A stretch of DNA of 64,000 bases from the NCBI GenBank assembly GCA_013153145.1, contig JAADEY010000018.1, positions 1 through 64,000 of the forward strand, written 5' to 3'. The notes beneath the pieces are model-generated. The model was not told where the DNA came from and made no database searches. It saw nothing but the letters and a program-made list of their open reading frames with translations. The position numbers and the translations under genes were made by a program. This document shows positions 41,014-48,675 of the stretch, in pieces (position 1 is the first letter of the stretch; every line of letters starts with the position of its first letter). The stretch comes from Thermoproteota archaeon (GTDB taxonomy: Archaea; Thermoproteota; Thermoprotei_A; Sulfolobales; Pyrodictiaceae).

Positions 41014-41655
41014 TTGCCGAGGCCCCGTGTGAGGGACAAGTGGAGGCTCAAGAAATGGTATGAGGTCGTGGCGCCACCCCTATTCGGGAGCGTCACACTG
41101 GGCACCACGCCTGCCGATGACCCGAGGAAGCTCATCGGGAGGATAATGGAGACAACCCTGTACGACATAACTGGTGACTTCTCCCTCGTCCACGTCCACC
41201 TCTACTTCCAGATAATAGACGTTGACGAGGAGTCCCTGAAGGCGTACACGAGGTTCCGCGGCCACGAGCTGGCGAGGGACTACATGAAGAGCCTCATAAG
41301 GAGGAAGAGTAGCAAGATACAGGGCATATTTAATGTGAAGACTAAGGATGGGTATGGGCTGAGGATAACCGGCGTAGTCTTGACGACCTATAGGTGTAAG
41401 ACGAGCCAGAAGAAGGCCATAAGGAAGATAATGGGCAACATCATTGTTAGCAGAGCCTCCCAGATGACCCTCGACGAGCTGATAAAGGCTATGCTGTTCG
41501 GCCAGCTCGCCAACGAGATATTCGAGGCAGCCAAGAAGATATACCCGCTGAGGAAGGTTGAGATATACAAGTCTAAGCTGCTGACCGTCCCAGGGCCAGA
41601 TGGGAAGCCGCAGCCAGCGGTAGTGGTCTCGCCGCTGATGTACGAGGCCAGGTAA
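41014..41655 (+). CDS. rps3ae: Ribosomal protein S3ae (S1e)
   Basis: 213 residues. VRDKWRLKKWYEVVAPPLFG (about 5-24), LGTTPADDPRKLIGRIMETTLYD, FRGHELARDYMKSLIRRKSSKI and VLTTYRCKTSQKKAIRKIM are diagnostic. TTG start at 41014. It follows pcc1, the conserved order in archaea. Confidence 0.95.
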   Translation: MPRPRVRDKWRLKKWYEVVAPPLFGSVTLGTTPADDPRKLIGRIMETTLYDITGDFSLVHVHLYFQIIDVDEESLKAYTRFRGHELARDYMKSLIRRKSSKIQGIFNVKTKDGYGLRITGVVLTTYRCKTSQKKAIRKIMGNIIVSRASQMTLDELIKAMLFGQLANEIFEAAKKIYPLRKVEIYKSKLLTVPGPDGKPQPAVVVSPLMYEAR

Positions 41656-41688
41656 AGTATCTTCAACCCCATAGAACCCTCCTAATTC

Positions 41689-42801
41689 TTGAGGAGCGGC
41701 CCCTTGGAGGAGTGTAACGCAATCCTTGTAAAGACCGTCCTTGGCATGGAGAGGGTTGCGGCGAGCTACATAAAGGAGCTCGATCCCTCAGCGAGGGTGA
41801 CACCGGCCCCACTGGGCTTCAAGGGCCTCGTGGTTGTTGAGCCCTCACTGGACAAGAAGCTGCTGGCTAAGATGATAGAGGAGCGTGTACCCGAGGCCGA
41901 GAAGGTCATAGTGGCGGAGGCGTGCTCGGAGGCGGAGCCATCGAAGATAGCTGAGGCGGCCGCCAGGCTGGCCCGCGGCAGGATAGGCAGCGACGAGACG
42001 TTTGCAGTTAGGACGGTTAGGAGGGGGAGACATAGCTTCACGAGTATAGACGTTAACGTTGTCGCCGGTGACGCCGTCAGGAAGGCTACGGGTGCATCGG
42101 TTAACCTATCGATGCCGGACAAGGTAGTCCTAGTCGAGATCATAGGTGATAGGGCCTACATCTCGATAATCCCGGGCTCCAAGATATGGAGGAAGATGAA
42201 GCCCGGCAAGTACCCCCTCTATAAGCTCTTCAGGAGGCTGAGCGTTGTTCAGATGCCCTACCTCGGCCCCCTCGACGCCTGCTACCATCTAGGCCTACGG
42301 GTCGGCCGCGAGGTGCAGAACTATGAGGTGGGCGAGCTAGTCATAGCCCCTATAGGGCTTGTTGACGCCGAGCAGTTGAAGAGGTTCATCGAGGGCGTCC
42401 TCGAGGGTATAGAGTCTCGGTACCAGGTTCAGAGGAAGAGCTACGCCAGGAGGGTTCACCGTGTACCGGTTAGGCTTCAGGATCTATACCAGCTTGTGAG
42501 GAGTAGGGCTGGCCGCGAGCCAATAATAGTGTTTGAGCCGGAAGGCGAATACATAACGAAGGTGGCTGATGAGCTGTACAGGATAGTTACGAGAAGTAGG
42601 AGGGTAAACCTGCTCTTCGGCTCACGCGAAGGGATCCCGGAGGGAGTGTATAGGTTTGCAGACCTCGTCCTAGACATAGCACCCGGCATAACACTCTCAA
42701 CAGAGTACGCCGCCGCAGCCGGCCTAACAGCCCTAGCGACAGTCCTGCACGACAAGCTCGCCTCAGAGGCTGACTCCGAGCAGCCTACTGATAGTGGTTG
42801 A
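41689..42801 (+). CDS. THUMP-SPOUT RNA methyltransferase-like protein
   Basis: 370 residues. The N-terminal two-thirds include a THUMP-like region (FAVRTVRRGRHSFTSIDVN, GASVNLSMPDKVVLVEIIGD, about 105-156). The C-terminus looks like a SPOUT knot: LLFGSREGIPEGVYRFADL and LVLDIAPGITLSTEYAAAA (about 310-350). Such proteins methylate tRNA or rRNA with S-adenosylmethionine; the target is unknown. TTG at 41689 (RSGPLEE) or TTG at 41704. The end overlaps the convergent hypothetical gene by 39 bases. Confidence 0.7.
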   Translation: MRSGPLEECNAILVKTVLGMERVAASYIKELDPSARVTPAPLGFKGLVVVEPSLDKKLLAKMIEERVPEAEKVIVAEACSEAEPSKIAEAAARLARGRIGSDETFAVRTVRRGRHSFTSIDVNVVAGDAVRKATGASVNLSMPDKVVLVEIIGDRAYISIIPGSKIWRKMKPGKYPLYKLFRRLSVVQMPYLGPLDACYHLGLRVGREVQNYEVGELVIAPIGLVDAEQLKRFIEGVLEGIESRYQVQRKSYARRVHRVPVRLQDLYQLVRSRAGREPIIVFEPEGEYITKVADELYRIVTRSRRVNLLFGSREGIPEGVYRFADLVLDIAPGITLSTEYAAAAGLTALATVLHDKLASEADSEQPTDSG

Positions 42802-43383
42802 CAGCGTGTACGCCAGCATAGGGTTACGCCTACCGAGCTCCCGCAGTATCCTCCTCATATCCCGCAGGGGATCCGGTTTACGTGGCTGCCTCCTCCGCCT
42901 CCCCCTATGCTCCCTCCCATAGCCCAGGTAGTCAGCAATACTCTTGATTATAGCCTCCCTCGGCTCGGGGGCGTAGGAGACCGGTATAGTGACGCCAGCC
43001 TCCCGGAGAATCTTCTCCGCGAGCTCGCCCGGCTCCCTCCCAACAGCCTCCCTCAAGGCCTCATGAATCTTCGTGAGCAGCTCCTTCGCCTCCTCCTCGC
43101 CCTTAGACGCTATAAGCTTATAGTACAGCGCGGCAGCGACAAGGCTAGCAAGCTTCGAGGCAAGCCTCCTAGCCTCACCAAACCCGGCATCAACCATTCC
43201 AAGCGGACTGTAGAGGGCGTCAGCAGCCGCCACGAGAAGCTCAGCACAGTCCACGCTCCCCTCAATACACTCATCAAGGCTCTTGAGAGCAGACTCCATA
43301 ATCGATGAAACCAGCGCCCTCCACGCCAAGGCCAGCCCCTCCACCCCAAACACTATCGCGTATAAGACAAGGACATGAACCAC
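42763..43383 (-). CDS. Hypothetical protein with N-terminal hydrophobic segment
   Basis: Up to 206 residues, not recognised. The first 30 residues are hydrophobic (VHVLVLYAIVFGVEGLALAW), the rest helical and charged with a basic stretch GRRRRQPRKPDPLRDMRR near 165-180. A TATA-like cttatagc ends only five bases before the GTG at 43383, so the true start may be GTG at 43353 or 43344, or the mRNA is leaderless from another site. Starting later would remove part of the hydrophobic segment. Confidence 0.55.
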   Translation of the reverse strand: MVHVLVLYAIVFGVEGLALAWRALVSSIMESALKSLDECIEGSVDCAELLVAAADALYSPLGMVDAGFGEARRLASKLASLVAAALYYKLIASKGEEEAKELLTKIHEALREAVGREPGELAEKILREAGVTIPVSYAPEPREAIIKSIADYLGYGREHRGRRRRQPRKPDPLRDMRRILRELGRRNPMLAYTLSTTISRLLGVSL

Positions 43384-43446
43384 AGCTATAAGAAGGAAGC
43401 TGCAGCGCGGGGCTCGGAATAACTCTGAACAGGCATCGCCCCCGGA

Positions 43447-43469
43447 ACCCCTCCCCCGGGGGGAGGGGT
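43447..43469. repeat. Perfect GC hairpin
   Basis: ACCCCTCCCCC followed by G and then GGGGGAGGGGT forms an 11-base perfect inverted repeat with almost no loop, in the 144-base gap between the ligase stop and the hypothetical gene. It may slow polymerase or end ligase transcripts; no T-run follows on either strand, so it is not a clear terminator. Confidence 0.6.
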
Positions 43470-43527
43470 GTGGGGCTGCCTGCTTGCCGGGTAGTCCTCA
43501 CCGCCCCCGGGGTTCTGGTGTCTGTGG

Positions 43528-45330
43528 TTAGGCCTCCTTAACCTTCTTCAGCTGCCTCTTATACATCTCGAATAGCTCCTTGGTTGTTGTCGCGTCCTCG
43601 GGGCCCTTGTCCGGCCTCCACCTTATGAACCTGGGGAACCTTATTGAGATGCCTACGCCTGGTTTCGCCCAGCCGTAGCAGCATGTGTGTATCGGGCTTA
43701 GTGTTAGCTCCGCGCCTATTATCTCTGCGACTAGTGCTGGTTCCACCCATACGTCTGGCTTGAGCTGGCTGTCTACCCTCGGCGGCTTGGTTCTCCTTAT
43801 GTATGGCTTCAGTATCTCGTTGAGCCTGTCCAGCTCCTCGTCTGTGAACCCGCTGCCGACCTTGCATACGCTCTTGAACGTGTCTGTGTCGGGGTCGTAG
43901 GCCGCCATGAGGAGGGCGCCGAACTTGCCGGCCCTCCTACCCTTGCCGTAGAAGGCGCCTATGACGACTAGGTCTACGGTGTCTATCATCTCTGACTTGT
44001 AGTCCCTCTTGTACTTTATCCATAGCCAGCCCCTTGCACCTGCCTGGTATATGCTTCTCTCATGTATGGCCTTGACCATGACTCCTTCTGCTCCATCCTC
44101 TATGGCTTTGAGGAAGAACTTCTCTAGAACCTCCGGGCTATCAGTTATTATTCCTTCCGCTATCCTCCACCTATCCGTCTTCTCGACGCTCTCCAGGAGG
44201 TGTTTGCGTCTCACGGGGAGCGGCTTGACTGTTAGGTCTTCCCCATCGTGGTACAGCATGTCGAAGAGGAAGACTGCGACCGGGTACTCCTTCATGGCCT
44301 GCAGTATGTCCTTCTTCCTCCTCCTGTGCATGAGCTCCTGGAATGGTCTAAGCTCCCCGGTCTCGGGGTTTATGGCTACTATCTCCCCCTCTACTATTGC
44401 CTCCCTAGCCTTGAGCTTCTCCTTCACCATCTCGACGACGTCGGGGTACATGTGGGTTATGTTCTCCAGCCTCCTCGAGTATATCCAGACCCTGCCGTCC
44501 TTGTAGTGTATCTGCGCCCTCTCACCGTCATACTTGTACTCGACGAGCGCCCTCCCCCCAACCTTCTTCAGCATCTCGACGGGGTCGTTGTGCCTCTCTG
44601 CTAGCATCGGCCTTATCGGGATGCCTACCTCCGGCTCTATGTTCTTCAACGCGTCGATGCCCTGCGTCGCGAGTATCTTGGCTATCATCCCTAGATCCGC
44701 CCTGAGGTTATACGCCCTCTCCACGATGCTCTTCTTCGCGGCACTGCCCCCATAGACTACCGCGAGCGCCTCCATTATCGTGGCGTCTCCGACGCCCAGC
44801 CTCAGCCTACCCTCGACGAACCTCGCTATGTACTTGGCCTCCTTCGGTGAGGCCTCGGCGAGCAGGCCTGCCAGGAGCTTCAGCTTGATATCCCTGCTCC
44901 CCTCACCCGTGGCCATAGCTATCCTGGCCAGCGTCTCGTAAACCCTCTCAACGGTAAGCCCCCCGGCACCGGCACTAGTCTTCATGAAGGCGAGCAGGCC
45001 TACGGGCCTACCACGCGCCTTCTCGGCCTTTATCTTCTCGATAGCCCTCCCTATATCGCCGAGCCTCTTAGCCAAGGCCTCTATGGTTGACTCGGGGACG
45101 TGGAGGGCTATCGAGGCCGCCTTGATAAGCATCTTCTCCCCGACGCCCAGCTCCGGCAAGCCCTTCCAGTCGGGCCAGAGCTTCCCCTGGAGCAGGTAGA
45201 CGACCTTGTCGATGACATCCGGGGGAGTCTTCTTGAAGAGCTCGACGAGGTAGAGGATCATCTGGGTCCTGGAGGTAGTCCTCTCAAGCTTCTCGAAGAC
45301 ATCCGCCAGTATACTGAAGCTCATAGGCAT
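43528..45330 (-). CDS. lig: ATP-dependent DNA ligase
   Basis: 600 residues, replicative ligase of the archaeal/eukaryotic type. N-terminal DNA-binding domain (about 1-230), then the adenylation domain with catalytic Lys in EYKYDGERAQIH (about 253-264), RRLENITHMYPD (motif Ia), AIVEGEIVAINPETG (motif III), FLFDMLYHDGED (IIIa), EGVMVKA (IV) and WLWIKYKRDY (V), followed by the OB domain. ATG at 45330. It is flanked by hypothetical genes, not by other replication genes. Confidence 0.96.
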   Translation of the reverse strand: MPMSFSILADVFEKLERTTSRTQMILYLVELFKKTPPDVIDKVVYLLQGKLWPDWKGLPELGVGEKMLIKAASIALHVPESTIEALAKRLGDIGRAIEKIKAEKARGRPVGLLAFMKTSAGAGGLTVERVYETLARIAMATGEGSRDIKLKLLAGLLAEASPKEAKYIARFVEGRLRLGVGDATIMEALAVVYGGSAAKKSIVERAYNLRADLGMIAKILATQGIDALKNIEPEVGIPIRPMLAERHNDPVEMLKKVGGRALVEYKYDGERAQIHYKDGRVWIYSRRLENITHMYPDVVEMVKEKLKAREAIVEGEIVAINPETGELRPFQELMHRRRKKDILQAMKEYPVAVFLFDMLYHDGEDLTVKPLPVRRKHLLESVEKTDRWRIAEGIITDSPEVLEKFFLKAIEDGAEGVMVKAIHERSIYQAGARGWLWIKYKRDYKSEMIDTVDLVVIGAFYGKGRRAGKFGALLMAAYDPDTDTFKSVCKVGSGFTDEELDRLNEILKPYIRRTKPPRVDSQLKPDVWVEPALVAEIIGAELTLSPIHTCCYGWAKPGVGISIRFPRFIRWRPDKGPEDATTTKELFEMYKRQLKKVKEA

Positions 45331-45374
45331 ATCCGGCTACCATATAGATGAATTGAGCGCTTGAACCCCCTTTA

Positions 45375-45854
45375 TCAGTCCTCAGCCCGCTCGGCCCCCA
45401 CAAGCTCCTCCGGCGGGGGCACCCGGAGAGGCTCGGACTCCGGATCCCTCCCCTCAAAAGCCTCCACGAGCATCCTATAAGCCCTCCAAGCCTCCTCCCT
45501 CCCCACATCAACACCGCAGAAGAGGAGCCTGGCGGCTATCAGGCACCTACGCCCCCCAGCCTCCAAGCCGACAAGCTCACCCCACCTAGCACCGAGAAAC
45601 CTCCCCGGCTCCTCCAGGCGATGATAGACCAGCCTAACACCGTCAAGCTCCATGACGCGGTCAACGCTCCACCCCCACCCATCCCTATACAAGTCGGCCT
45701 CCAATAGGACGCAGCCATCACCCATCCTCACGACTATGACGCGCCTAAAAGTCTCAAACCAGTACTCAGTCACGCCAAGCGGCGCCTCAACAACCTCCGG
45801 CAGCTCCCTCAGAGGGGTCAGGAGGTCGTAGAGCCTCACCGGCAAAGAACACAC
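45375..45854 (-). CDS. Hypothetical protein
   Basis: 159 residues with no family I recognise. Strand-rich N-terminal half (EYWFETFRRVIVVRMGDGCVLLEADLY) and a helical C-terminal part (EEAWRAYRMLVEAFEGRD). It precedes the DNA ligase gene by 44 bases on the same strand. That gap carries catatagatg as the only A/T-rich spot. No signal peptide. Confidence 0.6.
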   Translation of the reverse strand: MCSLPVRLYDLLTPLRELPEVVEAPLGVTEYWFETFRRVIVVRMGDGCVLLEADLYRDGWGWSVDRVMELDGVRLVYHRLEEPGRFLGARWGELVGLEAGGRRCLIAARLLFCGVDVGREEAWRAYRMLVEAFEGRDPESEPLRVPPPEELVGAERAED

Positions 45855-45934
45855 GCCTCCCCTAGAGAGCCATACGGGCTGAGAGCCAGCCGAAGATCCC
45901 CGGGCCTCTACAAATGCTGGGGGTGGCGGGCTCG

Positions 45935-46165
45935 TCAGCTGAGTTCGTCGAGGGTTACCAGCTCCCTCCTGCAGAACGGGCAGCGGTAGTGCAGCCTCTT
46001 GGCGTCGGCGGGGCAGAAGTAGGCCTCCCTAGTATGCATGCAGGCCTTACACACGTAGACAACGTCCACTGTTAGGTCGAGCTTCTTCGCACATATCCTG
46101 CACTTCCTTGTGACCCAGCCGAGGTGGCCTGCAGCATTAATCCCCTTCAACCCGGCTGTCGACAC
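45935..46165 (-). CDS. Small zinc-ribbon protein
   Basis: 76 residues with eight Cys/His-type ligands in four pairs: CRIC (22-25), CKAC (39-42), then CPADAKRLHYRCPFC, giving two treble-clef or rubredoxin-like zinc sites. Probably binds nucleic acid or protein; no specific function can be given. The start near 46165 (GTG, MSTAGLKG) is not backed by a strong ribosome-binding site; the Cys part begins at about residue 17. Confidence 0.6.
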   Translation of the reverse strand: MSTAGLKGINAAGHLGWVTRKCRICAKKLDLTVDVVYVCKACMHTREAYFCPADAKRLHYRCPFCRRELVTLDELS

Positions 46166-46325
46166 GGCGCTTCACCCCTCTCCTCTGCCAGGGGCGTCGG
46201 GCACGGGAAGCCGTAAATTAAGGGTGACGCTCCCTCCAGGGATCTAAGTGGTTGAGGGGGCGGTGACGTAAGCGCTCTTCGCCGATAGTCCAGGGGGTGA
46301 GGAGTACCCCGGGCCGGGATTACTG

Positions 46326-46401
46326 AGCCCCTCAGCATGGTCAGTGATCCTCATCGCTTCTCCGCGGGCTTATCGGTGTAGGGTAGCTTCCTCATCGGGC
46401 T
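46326..46401 (-). ncRNA. Candidate C/D box guide RNA next to taw3
   Basis: On the minus strand, box C ATGAGGA (46395-46389), a 12-base guide (46388-46377), box D'-like CCGA (46376-46373), box C' ATGAGGA (46354-46348), a second 12-base guide (46347-46336) and box D CTGA (46335-46332). The flanks AGCCC (46401-46397) and GGGCT (46330-46326) pair, making the terminal stem of a kink-turn. The stem begins inside the taw3 stop codon. D' to C' spacing (18 bases) is longer than usual. Nop5 and fibrillarin, which act with such RNAs, are encoded at 48.7-50.7 kb. Confidence 0.6.
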
Positions 46402-47029
46402 AGGAGACTAGCTCGAGTAGCTTAGTCTTGAGCTTCTCCAGCCTCTCCTTCCCCCTCTCAAGGTACTTGTTGAGCACGTTTGTAAGCGTTATGACGTCTA
46501 CGAGCGCTATCTGTCTCCCCCACAGCTTGACGGGTACATCTATCCTCTCCGAGCCCTTGATTATAACGTAGTAGGCGTTACGCGCCCTCCTGCTAGGCCT
46601 GTAGCAGGCGTACTTGAAGCCGGCATCTATAGCGGCGTCGACGACGCGGAGGGCGTTCTCCTCGCCGCAGACGTATAGTGTTAGGACTGGCGGCTGCGCG
46701 GAGACCCATACGCATGGAAGCCCTGTATACTCGGCCTCCCTGAGTGCATCAGCTAGCCATGCCTGGTCTATGGGTGAGTGGCTCCTGGCGACTATCCTCC
46801 CAGACTCCTTGTCCCACGGCTCCCTGGCCGCCAAGACAACTATCCTGCCGCTGCAGCTGCTCGAGGTGACTATCCACCACTCCTTGTTAATCCTGGCTAG
46901 GAACTCCGCGATGTCCGGGTCCACCAGGCCCTTCGACATATCCTGTGTAAGCCTGTCAAGCAGCCTACGTCTAAGGTTGAACCATTCCCCTCTACATGCC
47001 CTCCTAAACCCTAGTCCTCCACTCCACAC
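46400..47029 (-). CDS. taw3: tRNA-Phe wybutosine methyltransferase Taw3 (TYW3 family)
   Basis: Methylates the tricyclic guanosine derivative at position 37 of tRNA-Phe. Landmarks: WWIVTSSSCSGRIVVLA (about 51-67), the family core, HSPIDQAWLADAL, CVWVSAQPPVLTLYV and DAAIDAGFKYACYRPSRR. The GTG at 47029 gives 209 residues and overlaps the upstream ORF by 19 bases. Downstream the candidate guide RNA starts at the stop codon, so both may come from one transcript. Confidence 0.88.
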   Translation of the reverse strand: MWSGGLGFRRACRGEWFNLRRRLLDRLTQDMSKGLVDPDIAEFLARINKEWWIVTSSSCSGRIVVLAAREPWDKESGRIVARSHSPIDQAWLADALREAEYTGLPCVWVSAQPPVLTLYVCGEENALRVVDAAIDAGFKYACYRPSRRARNAYYVIIKGSERIDVPVKLWGRQIALVDVITLTNVLNKYLERGKERLEKLKTKLLELVS

Positions 47030-47733
47030 GTGTACAGCGCCCCTACAAGGGCTGCTACTCCGAGTGGTGACGGGGCCTCCGAGGGTTCAAAACCGTATAG
47101 AACTGCCTCGCCCATCCCCCGGAACAGCCATGCAACAGTCTTCCTGCCTATCCCGAGGAGGGGGGTGAGGCCGCGGGCTGCGGGGCCGACGGGCTCGGCG
47201 AGCCTCTCGACGCATACGTGGCCATCGGCCTTGCCGAAGACGCCTACAGGGTGGAGGGGGTTCATCGAGCGTAGCCTGCCGCATACACCGCCCCCCACGG
47301 AGACCTCCAGGCTCTTGGAGCCGGGGAGCAGCGCCACCCCCCGTGCACCCCGGGCAGCACTGTCCAGGAGCTCCCCGAGGCTACCGACAACCTCCACGTG
47401 GACGCCGAGCGCCTCAAGCATCGCAGCCCCCTCGCCCGAGCCATGGTAGAGGCACTTGCAGTCCCCTATCCTCCTACCATAGCACCATGCGGGCTCCTCG
47501 AGCAGCCAGCCGCCGACACCGCAGCCGCCGCTGCACACTATGCTCCCTATACCCACGGTTATCCTGACCCTAACGCCATCCCTCGAGGCCAGGACGGTGA
47601 ACGGGTAGTCGACTATATGGCAGCGGCAGCTCCTCGCAGTAACGAGTAGCCTCAACACGTCCCTAGGCCTACGCAGGATCTCCTCGACCGGCACGACCTC
47701 CGCCCCCTCGGCCAGCCTCGGCACAGCCCTCAC
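47011..47733 (-). CDS. Uncharacterised Cys-rich protein upstream of taw3
   Basis: 240 residues, not recognised. Cysteines occur in two groups, SCRCHIVDYP (about 35-44) and CSGGCGVGGWLLEEPAWCYG...CKCLYHG (about 67-98), which could hold a metal or Fe-S cluster. The C-terminal part has Gly-rich turns (VALLPGSKSLEVSVGGG, RGLTPLLGIGRKTVAWLF). It overlaps taw3 by 19 bases, hinting at a related job (tRNA modification), but that is only context. Confidence 0.6.
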   Translation of the reverse strand: MRAVPRLAEGAEVVPVEEILRRPRDVLRLLVTARSCRCHIVDYPFTVLASRDGVRVRITVGIGSIVCSGGCGVGGWLLEEPAWCYGRRIGDCKCLYHGSGEGAAMLEALGVHVEVVGSLGELLDSAARGARGVALLPGSKSLEVSVGGGVCGRLRSMNPLHPVGVFGKADGHVCVERLAEPVGPAARGLTPLLGIGRKTVAWLFRGMGEAVLYGFEPSEAPSPLGVAALVGALYTCGVED

Positions 47734-47897
47734 CCCCTCCAGGCGCTCCGAGTGGTGGGCTCGGAAGCCTGGTTATGCTTCATCGGTGCCCCTCGTCGCC
47801 CTTACAAGGCTCCACATTGCCCTATGGCTAGGCGTTTGGCTTCCAGCGGGTTATAATGCTTGACCCTCTCCCCTAACCGGGCAGGGAGGCGGAGGGA

Positions 47898-48278
47898 TTG
47901 TTCTCGAGGAGGTGGCCGAGGCGGAGGGAGTTCCTCGCATACTACATGCTCTACCGCTTCATGGGTGATAGGGTGTTCGACCTGGGTGAGGCAGTCGACC
48001 TCCTAGCCCCCATGCTCGGCGGCAAGAGGCTTGCGGCCAGGATGGTGAAAAGACTCGTGAGGCAGGGGTTCCTCGAGAGGGTTGAACCGTTAAGGTACCG
48101 GGCGAGGAGCATCGACGAGCTACTCCTTGATGCACTACTACACTACATGGCTTCGAGGCTTAGGAGGAGGGGGTATAGGGTCGAGGTACGCGAAGACCAT
48201 ATCTGCGTCTACGAGGGCCCCGAGCCCCTCCCAAGCCATCCCCTGGTTAAGCGGTGTCAGTCTTCCTCCTCCTCGTAG
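47898..48278 (+). CDS. Hypothetical protein, possible winged helix
   Basis: 126 residues. A basic N-terminus (RRWPRRREFLAYYML) and a helix-turn-like middle (LAARMVKRLVRQGFLERVEPLRYRAR) suggest a winged-helix fold; the tail ends in Ser. TTG at 47898 after GGAGGCGGAGGG, with gggttataatg near 47850 as TATA element. Its last 22 bases overlap the convergent gene. Confidence 0.55.
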   Translation: MFSRRWPRRREFLAYYMLYRFMGDRVFDLGEAVDLLAPMLGGKRLAARMVKRLVRQGFLERVEPLRYRARSIDELLLDALLHYMASRLRRRGYRVEVREDHICVYEGPEPLPSHPLVKRCQSSSSS

Positions 48279-48616
48279 AGCTCCACGGTTATCCTAGCCT
48301 TAACCTTGTCCTTCGAGAACGGGGGCGTAGCCTCCCCAAGGTCTATGGCGAAGACGACGGGGTTCCCGAGGCTATCAGTAAACCTCACCTCGGCGACATA
48401 CTTCCTCTGCATACCCTGCTCGAAGGCCTTGATAACGGCCTCATATATCCTGCTTATAGCCATCTGCAGGGCTATCGGGCTAGAGAAGTCCTCCGGCTTC
48501 AGCCTTATCTCCTGCATACCGGAGACAATACTACCTATCCTCGCCTCCCCCTCGAAGACAGCCACCTTCTTGACCGAAGGCTCCTCAGGCAACCCTGGAG
48601 ACCCTTTACGGAACAC
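48257..48616 (-). CDS. Hypothetical protein
   Basis: 119 residues, not recognised. One region may be helical (SSPIALQMAISRIYEAVIKAF) and the C-terminus is strand-rich and acidic, ending ELYEEEED. It diverges from nop5 and shares the cttaaata element at 48629-48636, which lies 13-20 bases before its GTG at 48616; a later start (for example ATG at MQEIRL) would fit that promoter better. Confidence 0.55.
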   Translation of the reverse strand: MFRKGSPGLPEEPSVKKVAVFEGEARIGSIVSGMQEIRLKPEDFSSPIALQMAISRIYEAVIKAFEQGMQRKYVAEVRFTDSLGNPVVFAIDLGEATPPFSKDKVKARITVELYEEEED

Positions 48617-48628
48617 CGCTATGGAATA

Positions 48629-48636
48629 CTTAAATA
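48629..48636. promoter_or_regulatory. Divergent TATA element, nop5 / hypothetical gene
   Basis: cttaaata lies 40-47 bases before the nop5 ATG at 48676 and also reads as tatttaag on the other strand. The nop5 leader would carry GGAAGGTG. Confidence 0.45.
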
Positions 48637-48675
48637 GTCTCTTCCCCCTCCTTGCGTCTGGAAGGTGCAGCCTGC

